DNA of 60,000 nucleotides. It comes from Cryptomeria japonica (lineage: Eukaryota; Streptophyta; Pinopsida; Cupressales; Cupressaceae). How positions within the stretch are numbered: position 1 is the stretch's first letter; each line of letters begins with the position of its first letter. Made by a program: the position numbers and the translations under genes. The notes beneath the pieces were generated by a model. That model was not told where the DNA came from. It was given only the letters and a program-made list of their open reading frames with translations, and made no database searches. The stretch covers positions 530,076,291-530,136,290 of the forward strand of contig NC_081409.1 of assembly GCF_030272615.1 (NCBI RefSeq). Direction: 5' to 3'. This document shows, piece after piece, positions 35,708 through 47,883 of the stretch.

Positions 35708-36605
35708 ATGTCTAAGTTGGAGCCCAGAGTCATGTTTTTCCCTATTTTTATAATATGTTCATATTGTAAAGATAGTTTTTAGGAAGTTAGTTTTTAGTTA
35801 GTTTTTGTTAGTTTTAGTTTTAATGAAAGGGTATGTCCTTTCACTTTCAAACTGAATCATCATCTATAAATGGAGGATCTTTTAGAACAAGTGGGGGAGA
35901 AACCTCAAGTTTTATGATCTTATCAAGACAATTTTATACAACACTTATGCAGTTTATTTTATGGAAATATCAGAGTTGATGGATGATACATATTGAAATG
36001 AACTGGTTTGATTATCTATTTTTAATATAAATTTCAAGTGGTCTTCATTCTGAATGGTATATGCTTTTCAATTGATTGATTAGTTCCATGTGATAAATCT
36101 ATTTTATTAGATTGCGTCAATGTGCTATCTTATGCTATTGTGGTTGAGACTAATTTCCAGTTTGAGCATCAGTTTGAAAGGTTGGTTGGCAAGTTTCAAA
36201 TTGTCTTATTGGTCTTTCAGAGAAGAGTTAAAATTAAATAAGACTAACTACATTTTATATTTTAGTTACAATCCATATAGATTCTTTTGATGTGATGGTC
36301 TTATTTTTAAAACAAGTTATTAAAATTGTCTCCATGGTTATACGTAGGATCTTCCAATTTGAAATAGTATGAAATCAGTAAGGGATGAAGGCATTGGTCT
36401 GTTGTTGGTTTGATATAATTAATTTGGGTATTTTCAAAAGCAATCTTCATCAAGGAATCATACTTTTAATTTATACAGGCACAACTTCATAAACATTTAT
36501 AAGTAAGCATTTCATAATTTTTCAGTAAGAAATAAATATAACCAAACAGAAGTCAAGAATCATTTGCCTCCTTGAAAATTTGCTATAGAAAAGCCTTTAA
36601 CTAGA
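35708..36605 (+). other. 3' region of the unclassified element, copy 1
   Basis: Non-coding and T-rich, closely parallel to 56880-57635. Shared landmarks are TTAGTTTTAATGAAAGGGTATG (about 35815), CATCATCTATAAATGGAGG (35858), GGTTGGTTGGCAAGTTTC-type sequence (36180) and TTATTAAAATTGTC (36320). A TATAAAT box and short downstream A/G-rich leader would fit an LTR, but no second copy lies at the other end of the element. A piece of the same region also occurs at about 44845-44930. Confidence 0.6.
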
Positions 36606-37392
36606 ATTCAAGAAGTTCATGTTTCTCAATCCAATTGAAATTGAAGATCATTGGAAAACTATTCAAATGCTAAATTATATCCCATTTTAACTTAAATGAA
36701 AGAACCAATAGAGAATTTCCTCTCACCCTCTGAGAAAGCCCTATCTGATCAAAGTTATCATGCATATCTATATATTCTTGAATCCTATCATAATCTTCCT
36801 CTTCTACATAAATTTCATTCAAAGCCTCATTAATAGAAACTACATTGTAGCTATGTAATGCAACCATGTACATCTTCACAAGATAGAGATGTCCAGTGTG
36901 GATAATAAATACAACAAAACAAAAGTTAGTCATGATTTTTTTCCAAACCAAATAGCTGCTAAAGAGAACATCTAGAAGAACTTAATACCCAAGTGAAAGA
37001 CATCTCGATAATCCTAAAAAGAGTAACAGGAAAAAAGAGTTTAGAGCCATACCTTACACATGATGTCAACCACTAGTGTGTGGTCTACCCTAAGGGCAAG
37101 GACATTCAAGAGGTTATTAATAAGATCTGGGCGTTCTTGCAAATAAAAGTGTACAAATTTGTAGTACAATTCAACCTTGGCCACTTTAACTACAACATCT
37201 TTGAATTGCATATGATCCCATGCCTCTGGAGAATGGTTCATGATGGTAGTGGTAGCATTATCATATTCATCATCTTGAATATATAGATATGTAAGTTCCT
37301 TCCAGTGTTTCTACTCATCACAAACATGGATATGAGTTCATCAAAGCAGCCCCTGTTTTGATAGTAATCATTGACCTCTTCCAATTCATCCA
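36606..37392 (-). pseudogene. CHC: Clathrin heavy chain, upstream exons
   Basis: Exon A (37392-37053) begins VDELEEVNDYYQNRGCFDELIS, then loses about 70 codons by internal deletion and continues in another frame after a TAG with [20 protein letters not shown] and [20 protein letters not shown]...[18 protein letters not shown], ending at an intact donor AAG/GTATGG. Exon B (about 36897-36727) reads [13 protein letters not shown] and [20 protein letters not shown]...[14 protein letters not shown] with donor GTGAGA. Exon C survives only as IEKHELLE (36630-36606), where the unclassified element begins. These match the distal and proximal leg of plant clathrin heavy chain and directly precede, in protein order, the exons at 23651-20730. 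Expression as clathrin is impossible. Confidence 0.92.
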
Positions 37393-38768
37393 CTTAGAAC
37401 AAAAAATAAATGTTAGAATCACAAAAAATATAAATTTCTCACCTTCATAGTTACACATAACACTGCAGATGAACCTTCCCAGATTATCATGAAAAAAAAT
37501 ATTAAAAAACAAACCACTTACTTGTGGTGTTGTTGTTTGTGTTGGCTCTGTTGGACCTTGCAATTAAGATTCAATATACATTATTAAATAAGATTAACTG
37601 TGTAGCATAATGAAATATTGAAAAATGTGTTATCTTATTGAGCTTCGCTTGGTTCTGAGAATAGTTTAATTTTCTCTACTTAATAGGGCCAACCATGTGA
37701 AGGTGGAAGCTCATTTGGCCCCTCCCCCCCCTAAGATCACTCTAAATTCCCCGTTAACATCTAACATTCTTTTATTGTTTCATCCATTAATAAAATATAA
37801 CATTCATCTATTATCACATAACGTTCAATAACACATAACATTCAGTAACACTCATTAACACACAACATTCATCAATATTAATTAACACATATCATTCATG
37901 AACATTCATTAGCACATAATTACATTCATTAACACAAAAATCAATCAATATCAAATAATTTAGATTACAATCATTTTATTTTTTTTAAGCTATGAAAAGT
38001 CTAAGTGGACCATCGTTTTCTTCATCACTCCCCCCTCTTTAGTTGTTCTTCCCTCTACTCATGATCTCGATGTATGCCTAGTCCTCTTCTGAGGATGAGG
38101 ACACCGATGCAAAGGGGGATCCTCTACAAGAACAAAGAAATGGGTTAAATTCAAATCATTTTTTTAAATTATTGTTACAAATATTTCATTAATTTAAAGA
38201 GCATAACTATGGTGCTCTTTACCTGATGGGGCCACATCATCTTCGAAATCATTTTGTCTAGCCTCAATCTCAACATGTTGAACACCTCTAGATGAAATAC
38301 AAAAGGTTACATTAATCAATACACCAATTGCAATTAAATATGTTTAAATGAATAACAGTGGTCCTCTTTACCTGACTGAGGAACATCACATTCCCAATGT
38401 TGTCTACCCAGATCATGCTCCACTTGGTCACCACCGACTACATGCTCCAAAATATTAACAAAAAAGGTTACATTAATTTCTACACCAATTACAATTTAAG
38501 ATGTTTATTTGTATTAATAATTACATTAAAAAAAATTGAATAGCAAATGAATACCTCCACTACTAGGATGCACATTCAAACCTTCATTTGGAGGTTGTGT
38601 TCCATGATTATCAGGCTACATTCTAATGTCATGTGCATTGTTATTATTGCTTGCTTAATTAAAACAAATAAATTCACTTTATGTTGGAACTTAAAATCAA
38701 ATAGATTATTGGTAAGGTATTCAATTTGAAATTATTTTCATATAATTTATTTACCTGTGTGATGGATG
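37393..38768 (-). pseudogene. 3' exons of the second CACTA gene (TNP1-like), tentative
   Basis: Four short open stretches end in donor-like GT sites on the minus strand: PDNHGTQPPNEGLNVHPSSG (about 38620-38555, then GTATTC), EHVVGGDQVEHDLGRQHWECD (38460-38375, GTAAAG), QHVEIEARQNDFEDDVAPSG (38285-38225, GTAAAG) and SPFASVSSSSEED (about 38120-38080). A further one, QGPTEPTQTTTPQ (37560-37525), ends in GTAAGT. The repeated ending ...SG or ...PQ plus GT suggests duplicated mini-exons. Between them lie simple CATTCATTAACACA repeats (37790-37940). The frames carry occasional TAG. Assignment to the CACTA gene rests on orientation and position. Confidence 0.45.
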
Positions 38769-39526
38769 TGTCATGCCCAAAATTTAGGGCAAGAACGGAA
38801 TAATTTTTTTTTAAAATAATAACATAATAGCATTATATTGACAAGTATAAAAAATGCTATAACATATTGTCTTAACTAAAGTTAGAGTTAACTCTAAACC
38901 ACTAACTAAAGTAAGCAAAAGTTAAATTTAATTAAATGCGGAATAATAATTCTTCAAAGAAATTATTATTGTCTGTATGATTTTAATCACTAAATTTTCA
39001 TAATTAAAATTCTCTCAAATAATTAACAAATTTAAATTTGTCCTAGCACTTTTACTTTTAATGACTAAAATTATATTCCAATCAATAATTGAAATGTGTT
39101 TAAAACTAAACCAACAAAAGGGACAATTAAGGTTCATTATGTCACAATTTGCACAAGATTTAAAGTCCCTAAATTTTTAATTCAATTTAGAACATCTCAA
39201 TCTATTTAGTTTAAATTAAATATTAGCTTCCTAAATATTCAATTTAAAACATCTCAGTCTATTTAATTTAAATTAAATATTAACCTCATAAATATTTTAT
39301 TTGAAACATCACAATCTAATTAATTTAAATTAAATATTAACTTCATAAAATATTTAATTTAACACATCTCAAATAAAGGATTAAACTTCATAGTAATTTA
39401 AAATTAAACAATTTATTCTCTTCTTTAAATAAATCCATACGTTTATAAAAAAGACAAATAATTACCTTGTAACTCAAGATAAAATATTTAATCTAAAAAC
39501 TTTCATTTCTATTCATGTTTTCTAAT

Positions 39527-39530
<4 letters not shown>

Positions 39531-39577
<47 letters not shown>
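39531..39577. repeat. (AC)n microsatellite in the solo LTR
   Basis: About 23 uninterrupted AC units followed by ATATATA. It sits at the same relative place as the AT run at 11461 in the other LTR. Confidence 0.95.
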
Positions 39578-39583
<6 letters not shown>

Positions 39584-39789
39584 AATTCATACATATAAAT
39601 TTATATATTTATCTAATATAATAACCCTCACATCTTTATTAAAAGAAAACTCATGCAAACCCTAACTAAGGGTATTTATTATAGAATACCCTACATTATT
39701 TTAAAATTTCATTGTTTTTTCATTCTACCCTAGCCCTACTTGGGCTAGGGTTTTATTCATTTATTTTTATTGATTTATTTAGGGTATTT

Positions 39790-40115
39790 TGCAGGGGCCG
39801 AATGGCAACAATGGCGGAGGCGTTCCTTTTTTTTTTTTTTACCCAGGGGGTGGAGGTGTGAAGACTGCAGGCGGCGACCCCGGGGCGGCTCCGCTCACTG
39901 TGGGTTACCACAGTGGTGGCAACCACTGCGGTTGCCCACAGTGGCGGCCCTCGGGCCATAGTGGCGGCACCCACTGTGGTCACCCATAGTGGTGGCCCTT
40001 GGGCCGTCCACTGTGGATGCCCACAGTGGCGCTGGCCAAGGCCGCCCACTATGTCATGCACAGTGTTCGGCCCCCGCCGTCCACTGTGCATTGCATAGTG
40101 GTTCGGCCCGAGCCG
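39790..40115. repeat. GC-rich inverted-repeat island in the solo LTR
   Basis: CACTGTGG and CCACAGTG (or CATAGTGG) alternate at least eight times between 39895 and 40100, for example CACTGTGGGTTACCACAGTG at 39895. The island is strongly GC-rich within AT-rich flanks and corresponds to 11755-12085. Confidence 0.8.
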
Positions 40116-43100
40116 ACCCCCTGTATTATATATATATATATATATTTAAATTTAATTTATTTAATTCTCTATTTTTTTGTTTATTTAAAAGAGCTAAATT
40201 ATATATATATATATAATGATATAAGTATTTGTATATAAATATTTTAAACAACAAGTTTATTTGTTTAACTTTAAGAAATGAATTCTTTTGTGCATTTGTG
40301 CAGGCATATAAATTAGTTGAATGTATATTTATTTATATTTATATATATAAATATAATAATATTGAGTCTAGGGCAATTTCTTTTCATACAATTATTTTTA
40401 TTCTGAACAAATAAAACAGATTAGATATTTTCTGCAAATTAAATTGTATAAATTATTTCCTTTTTAATAATATCCTAGTTGCCAAGTAGAAATAGCTAGG
40501 CTATCTAGATATGGCTTTCCTATCTGCAAAAATAGAGTAATTAATTGATTTAAAACAAACTTAACACAACACCTATTTAATTCTAGAAATCTAAAATTTA
40601 TCTTTAGAGAAGACTATAATAAACATTATATTTCTATTTTCTGCAAGTTAATAAAATGACAGATTTAAAATAAAATTCCAAGAGCACTTTATTTATCTAG
40701 ATTCCTTTAACTTTAACCATGCAATCAGGAATTACTGAAACATTTATATTCAAGCAACATACATGCCATCATTAAACCATTTCTTTATTTCCTTGATTTA
40801 TTTCATATGCATAAAGGGATAAAATAAATTTATTGTTTTTCCAAAATATTATCTACTCAACAAATATTAAATTCAGAAAAGCTTTAGGAACTAAATCCAG
40901 ATTTATTCATTTCATTTACTTGCAATATAGCAAAATCATATTACATTTCTTTAGAATAAATTAAAATACATTAAAGTCATCAATACAAATGGGATCTCTC
41001 ATTTCTACTAAATGAGGGCCTTTAATTAAAATAAATACATTTTCTTTTCAAGCAACTATAACATATAGTTTTCCTTTACAACTTTGCAACTTAGAACATC
41101 AATACTCTATTTCTCAATCTTTTTCTACAACTGATTGTAACCAGCCACTTCTACTTGCCCTTTTTCTTTCCTTTCAACAACCTGCAAATAAATTCATAGC
41201 TATGACCATGGAGTGCTCACCTCCCAGCCTAGGCTAACTAGTAGCCACCCTCGAGCTCGGAGAACCAAGCCCTAGATGGGTAACACACATGCAAACACAA
41301 AAGACAAGGGAAAACACAAGCTCAAACACAATCCCAACCCAGGCTACACTGCACCACACATTTGTGATGCCTTTTTCAAGGGTGGTAGTGGACCAAGTAC
41401 CCTGAGGAGACTGCAAGTATGGTAAAACATATAGCCACCTCTTGGCAAACCAAAACATATAGCCACCTCAGGGCAACCCAAATACATCAAGTATAACAAC
41501 CCCACATTCCTTATGCCCCCCAAGGCATTCATGCCTTATTTCCCTCCTTATGACCCCCAATGCATAAACAAGCCATGCAACAAGGGTCACATAAAATCCC
41601 TTGTGATCACTCTCATAATGGGAGCCTCTCACTCGAGGGCTATCACTTCTACCACCCACAAGACCATCCTCTCTCCCAAGGGTAGGAGGTCTTGATTACT
41701 CCCAAAACACATAAATTGCATAGGCACAAAACACCAAATAAATTTCTAAGGAATACATGCAAGGACAACTAGCCTTTAACAAGCAATTCTTTTAATATAA
41801 CATGCAATAAGATAGCATTTCAAGAAAGTAAAACCAACCTTTATCTGCCCAAGGGTATGCTAGTTTTGTTGAGGATGAGTAGCCCAATTCCACAAGCCTT
41901 TTCTTTCTACCCCAAACCAAAATCTCCAATTCCAAATCTCTTTTTTTTTTTTTTTCAAAATTCTTTTGTCTCCAAAAATGGAGAGTGGGTGATTACCCAC
42001 TAATTTTCTAATTCTTGCTTAAGAAGCCCATTGTGAGAGTTCTCACAAGTTTCTAAAAAACTAAAAAAGGAAGGTAAGGTAAAATGGGAAAGGGAACTCT
42101 CATTCGAAAAGGAAGGTTTATAACTTAGATGATCCTTCTAATTTCAATTTTCGCACAACTTAGAAAAGTCACTTTTTAGGGTGTCTAAATGGTCACATGA
42201 GAGTTGGCACATGCCTAAAATTACTCCTAACCCTTAGGTATACCTTATGGGCTTTAGGAAACCCTATTAAACTACCCCTAGGAGTCCATTTAACCCTTTT
42301 TAAACCCTTCTGAAGTTAATTTTCGGGTCAAACCTAAGTTGACCACCCCAAAGATTCTTTACCCAAGGCAAATATGGAATCACATTAATTTTAATAGAAA
42401 AAGCTATGGTTAAACAACTCCCTCCAAGAGACAATTCAAAAATCAAATAAATCAACACGTGTCAAGTGACACAATAAAAACACTTATACAAAATCACACA
42501 TGAAATTTTGTCTCTTGTTGGATTTACATAAATCAATAAATAACATTTAACACACATGCATCATTTACTATTATGAATAAAATACGACACAAATGGGGTG
42601 TTGTCTCTCCAAATAGACAAACCCTAGTTTTACGAACGTACATAGGCCTAGGTTTGGTTCTCCATAATATTTCCATGGTCACATTGATATCTTTTCCTAC
42701 GCAACTCAATTACACATTAGTAATTTCAAATAACCCCATATAATATTAAAACACATGAATTAGAATACACATCAAACACTCTGCATACACTTTACATTTG
42801 AATAAATCAATATATCTTACATCCAAATAAATCCACACAAGCAATTATCATAATCTCATAATTTTGATCCATACATACATATACATCCTATTTCTATTAT
42901 CATAGTAAAATCCTGTAATTCCAATAGTGGCATTTATCATCTCAAATTTATCCTATTCTAGAGTCATATTGAGTACTATATCATAGGGCATATAAATGAA
43001 GCATCAACATTCATCAATGCTATCCAATTCATGGAAATCATATAAGTTCTAAATCCAGACATAGCTGACATACATTAGATCAAGATTATCCAATCAATGG

Positions 43101-43298
43101 ATCTTATAGGATTTCACATTCATAACACATAAAAATGTATACCACAAGGTGAAATAACTCTATAACTTGTTTCAATTTCTTTTCTCACAAATCTATCGGT
43201 CTAACACAATCCATTCTATTGTATTATATAGCATTTATTAATAGGGTCAAACATGGTCAACTAAGTTAATCAAAGCTTGGTTTGGGGTAGGCCTTACA

Positions 43299-46200
43299 GG
43301 ATGCACTAGAATCTCATGTTTTCCCACTCAATTCTCGTAGTCGTTCAACCACAACTGTATAGCCTTGCTGGTAGGCAATTCTCTTGTCATCTTCTGTGGG
43401 CACTCTATTGAATTTACAGCCCTACATTTTTTCTTAGTATTGTGAATGTTGCTTGCATTGTTTGCAATTTATAAATATTTTGATGTGATATTTCATTTAC
43501 TGATTCTTACAATTCATGCGGAAAGTTTCATATAACCACCAAAGCCGAGTTTGTGTTGCCCGTGCTTTTCTTGTCTTGCCTTGGTTGCCTTTGACATGTC
43601 ACTCAAACTATGAAAAGTTTGAAATATGTTAGATTATATAAATATAAAGAGTAATTAGTACATAATTACATTCTTAATAGTATCACATACCTTCTTCTGG
43701 CATCTAGTGGTGGATTTCATTTTTTCCTTTCAATTCTCTCCTTCACATCCAAATTTAGGTCTTTACACTCCCTCTTTGGAATCATAGGGGGATGCTCGTA
43801 CTTCACGTTCTTCTCTAAATGTGTCTTGTACTGGTCCCTCGCATACTTAAGATATGTGCCACCTTTTTCAAGGAGCTTGGTTTTGTCGAATGTGTCATTT
43901 TCGAACAACTCAACCATATTATTTGTAAGTTCATCTTTTAACCTGTTTTCTTGGTCAATCCAACTTCTAAGCAAAAACAAACCTATTAGATTCAAAAATG
44001 AGCTGAAGCTACCTTTAATATAGTTCAAGAAATGGATCAAAGGAAAACTATTCTAGAAATGATATGAAATAAAAATAGTGGATTAGGGTCAGTTCACATA
44101 TGATGTTCCACCTTTTATGTATGGTGGGCCCAAACATCTACAATGCAATGTCATTAAGATTTTATAATTAGTCCAAAACAAGTGATCAATAAGTAAATTA
44201 CTATTACACTATATAATAATAATTTTAAAGTACCTGGAACCTTTTGTATCTTCAAGGGAATTAATTCTTCATCGCTCACCACCAATGTGGTCTGCAATGT
44301 TCTCATACTAGCAATATGGGAAGATCTAGGAAATGATGGTATGGTATCACTAGCATTTCCTCTGGCGCATCCTCATATGCATCTCCTAGTGCAGAAAATG
44401 AATCAACTATGAAATGCCCCCAAAAAAGAACACTTCAAGGGAAATAAACACATAACAAAAGAGAGAGAAAAAGAGGGATCTACCAACAGTGGGAAGGTCA
44501 ACATGATGAGTAGTAGAGGACATCTACATGCTACATGTTGCCAAAATTGTAGTCGGCAATAACCTCGAATGAGGTGACCTTTCCAAAGGAACATTGGCAG
44601 CACCTGAAGAATAATATATTAAATATATGAAAACTGCAAGAATTGTAAACAAGGATGAACCTTTATTAAGAGTTGTAAAGAAATATGAACCTTTATTAAG
44701 TGTTCGATACTAATATTAATGATACAAAAGTATGAAGGAGAATAAGGAAGGTAGGTTTTGATGTAGGACAAAGGTATGCAAATTTGTGACAAGAGGGCAG
44801 TGCAAGTGATAAACTAGTATAGTCCTTACAAAAGGTAGTCCATGGAATCTATTTATTTCGATTGCTTCAATGTGTTATCTCATGTTGTCAAACTTCACAC
44901 TATCTTATTGGTCTTTGAAATGTCCCTACATTGAAATATAATTTAATAATAGTAAATTAAAATACAAGTGATTAGATCAGATCAAATGAGAACTTCTAAT
45001 TTTGCAACTAAATACTTTATTAATAGTTTAATAAACTATTATTATAATCATATATACACAAAAAAATTATTATTATTCATTCTAAAGAGAGAGCAATAGT
45101 ATAGACATGGAAAGGCCTGTGTAAATAACACTAGCATTAAAAAAGCAAGTTCACAAGTCCAAAGAAGGAGTGGTTTTAATGTATAGAACATGGTCATCAC
45201 TTGCACTACCTGCAATACCCTGATCATGTCCACTAGGTTGATGGTCACAGATGAAATTATGCAAAAACAACATCTACATATTTTAGTTAGTGACATAAAA
45301 TAGTATAAAATATAAACTATTATTGAACTTTTGTTATAATTAAACCTTTCATTATTGTTTACTCGCATATTTTATGTTTCTTGCATCAATTGATTCACCC
45401 TATCTTTTATCTCATCAGTCTCAGGGGTCGTGCATACCAAAGAAACAATCTCTTTATTAATTTTTATGATAGACATTTTTATCACTTCTATAGGGTTTGT
45501 GGAAATTGTGTAGTCCTCATCGCTTAATATTGTGCCGAGGTGCTGATGTAAGGGAGGTTCCTTTCCCTTTCCCTGAGCATTCATCTATGACAAGATTATT
45601 ATTAACACTAACAAAATTACTCCAAAACACTCAAGAAAATAACATAATAATGTAATAGTTTGCTTCTATCTAATTTGTACAATTACAATAAGGTTTATCT
45701 GCTTAGTAGAAGTGTCAATACCTACATCCCTGTCTATGCTATGTGATGGATCCAGGTCGCCTTGTGACAAAGAAAAAATATAAACATGTTAGCGAAATGA
45801 AACCAATAGACTTAGCAAAAAAACTTAATAATAAGATGGTATATTGGAGTCATTAATTGGAGGTTGGTTTAAATGGTATATAGTATGTACCACCCCCATG
45901 TTAGTAACTTTGTCTATATCTATACGATTCAAATTATAATCGATTAGCAGCTATTCCCCTGCACTTATTGATTTTATCGTGCATGCGAATACACAATTTC
46001 CCTTGCACACCTCAAATATGCAATTGGGTTTCTTATTAGTTGACCCAGGTCACAAACTATTTATGAACCTTGCAATATTCCCTATTGATTTTGGCCTTCC
46101 ATCAATGTATGCAGCCACTCGTTTACTTTGATCATTATCTTTCTATTGTATATAATTTGCTGACAGTGCATACCTACTCATATTTTTTTTATATCGAACA

Positions 46201-46640
46201 ATCTGCATCCAATTTTTGTAATTGTAACAAGGTCCGACATACTCCATCAATTCAGCAACTTTGTTGTAACAAACCTTTATGTCATCCATGGAAAATAGGC
46301 CCAAACTATGTAACAACGAAAGTGCTATGCGATATATCCTCTTGTTAACACAAAAATTGGTGTTTATTGGAGGAAGTTCCTTGGGTACCCATTGTTTCTC
46401 TAGATGTTTGTACCTCAAGGGAACCTCGATATCACCTTTGGTCTCATCATCATAAGAACATGTCCCCCCTTGAGCAAGGAAAAATTCCATGCATTTATTG
46501 AATTTTCTTCTAATCTTTTGACCTCTAGTTGATCTCCCTATTTTAGACCTACTACATGTCTCACTTTCATCGACTATTCCTACATTTTCCTCACTTGAGG
46601 AAGACACATCTGACAAATACCTATTTGGTGGTACCTGCAC
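43299..46640 (-). pseudogene. TNP1/TNPA-like second gene of the CACTA element
   Basis: Minus-strand exons: 46640-46143 (starts MQVPPNRYLSDVSSSSEEN, then NKCMEFFLAQGG, LRYKHLEKQWVPKELPPINT and CVNKRIYRIALSLLHSLGLF), 45584-45372 (SDEDYTISTNP...TPETDEIKDRVNQL), 44040-43717 (LFENDTFDKTKLLEKGGTYL, YARDQYKTHLEKN and PPMIPKRECKDLNL), 43610-43515 (MSKATKARQEKHGQHKLGFGGY) and 43410-43299. The K-x-x-R/Q-x-K...H...G spacing of the fourth resembles the conserved block of plant Ptta/En/Spm-type proteins. The last exon is interrupted by the solo LTR and would resume at 38763 and end at the donor ACACAG/GTAAAT. TNPA-type proteins bind subterminal repeats and assist the transposase. Confidence 0.55.
44845..44930 (+). 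repeat. Fragment related to the 3' region of the unclassified element
   Basis: ATTGCTTCAATGTGTTATCT and TCTTATTGGTCTTTGAAATG match the wording at about 36110-36230 and 57240-57350, with a deletion between the two parts. The neighbouring 44640-44700 contains a short tandem duplication of GATGAACCTTTATTAAG. Confidence 0.55.
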
Positions 46641-47507
46641 TCCATCAAATGAGAGAGTTAGTTGGTAATGAGAGAGATATTTTGAAAATGAGGGTAATGT
46701 TGATGAAGAAGCTGGCCCTAAAGTTGACGTTGAGATTAAAAATTGAATAAGTCCAACTGGGGCCTCAAGTGTTGATAACTATATTAGATTTGTTGCTAAT
46801 GTCGATGTTTGAAGAACTAAGGAACTTTGTTTTCCTATTATTATTTTTCAAATAAACTATTTCTATAGGGTGTATTGACTTATACCTATTGATCCATGAG
46901 ACCGTGTAGGATCCTCATCAAAGGGGTTCAGGTTCCTACATAGTTAATTCAATTATCTTATGTTAGCCAAAAGTTACATGATACATATACTAAAAATTAC
47001 ATAGTAACAACATGAACAATATGCAATCATCATAATCATTGCATATTTTTTTATTCCTTACCTTTACTTTATGTAGACTGTGTAGGATCCTAAACTAAAG
47101 GGTTGATGATGTCTATACTCAATTACCTATTTACACCAAGGGTGGGAGCATCACACAAAATATATACATGAAATCACCAACAATTGAGCATCATAAGCAT
47201 CACATATGTATCATAATATATGTAATTGAGCATCATAGGCATCACATATGTATCATCATATACATGTAATCTATCACATATGTATCATAAATCACCATCC
47301 ATCACATAGCTAATAAACAATCCACATTCCATAAATAAACACAAAGTTCAAAAAATGTCAAATGTATCATCATAAACATGTAATACATTACATATGTATT
47401 TTAAATCACCATCCATCACATAGCTAATAAATAGTCCAAATTCCATAAATAAACACAAAGTTCAAAAAATGTCATACATTTCACTCATGTCATTGATCTT
47501 CTTCTTC
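46641..47507. other. Spacer between the two CACTA genes with a 114-bp tandem duplication
   Basis: The spacer holds no coding signal. ATCACCATCCATCACATAGC occurs at 47291 and 47405 and the copies end AAAAAATGTCA at 47360 and 47474, giving a period of 114 bp. CATCACATATGTATCAT is also repeated several times between 47200 and 47300. Confidence 0.75.
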
Positions 47508-47508
47508 A

Positions 47509-47601
<93 letters not shown>

Positions 47602-47768
47602 GTCATCACTATCATCACCATCACCATCACCATCACCATCACCATCACCATCAGCATCAACATCAGCATCAGCATCAGCATCAGCATCAGCATCAGCATC
47701 AGCATCAGCATCAGCATCAGCATCAGCATCAGCATCAACATCAACATCATCATCATCATCATCAGTAG

Positions 47769-47806
<38 letters not shown>

Positions 47807-47819
47807 CCATCATCATCAC

Positions 47820-47883
<64 letters not shown>
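47508..47883. repeat. Compound (ATC)n microsatellite, about 375 bp
   Basis: The repeat is almost entirely ATC with zones of ATCACC and ATCAGC. On the minus strand, in the frame of the preceding transposase domain, it encodes Asp runs with Asp-Ala and Asp-Gly alternations (about 120 residues). The His, Met and Ser frames are shadows. Confidence 0.95.

Larger units (their letters stand above)
23652..36605 (+). mobile_element. Unclassified repeat element, copy 1, itself split by an LTR retrotransposon
   Basis: Homology to clathrin exon D stops at 23651 and clathrin sequence returns at about 36606-36630. The DNA between shares with 53220-57635 a leader containing ATTGTCTTGCC(G/A)ATAG, a long ORF, and a 3' region with GTTTTAATGAAAGGGTATG and TCATCTATAAATGGAGG. 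Removing the LTR retrotransposon at 24590-32157 leaves about 5.4 kb. I found no terminal repeats, primer site or pol gene, so the class is open. The boundary at the right is uncertain by some tens of bases. Confidence 0.6.
38769..43298 (-). mobile_element. Solo LTR of the Tekay-like family, 4530 bp, with GGATG duplication
   Basis: The block starts TGTCATGCCC and ends GGCCTTACA, and is flanked by GGATG on both sides (38764-38768 and 43299-43303). It aligns in patches with the gypsy 5' LTR at 10881-13937. Only LTR sequence is present: no PBS, coding region or PPT. This is the product expected from recombination between the two LTRs of a full element. It is notable for its length. Short ORFs within it (for example 39753-40091 or 41234-41458) are not genes. 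Confidence 0.85.

Noticed and set aside
32818-35710. TAG used as a sense codon for Gln (recoding)
   Set aside because: Many stops fall at Gln positions, but TGA and TAA stops, Trp-to-TAG changes and frameshifts occur too, and the other copy keeps CAG. Deamination of methylated DNA explains it without a new code.
35740-36510. LTR at the 3' end of the unclassified element
   Set aside because: The region has a TATAAAT and LTR-like wording, but no matching copy at the left end of either element and no primer site, so an LTR cannot be supported.
20730-37392. A functional clathrin heavy chain gene with giant introns
   Set aside because: Internal deletion in exon A, loss of most of exon C, TAG in both exon E copies, a frameshift in the last exon and composite repeats rule out a working product.
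37790-37940. Regulatory repeat or telomere-like array
   Set aside because: CATTCATTAACACA-like wording is only a degenerate simple repeat with no fixed period.
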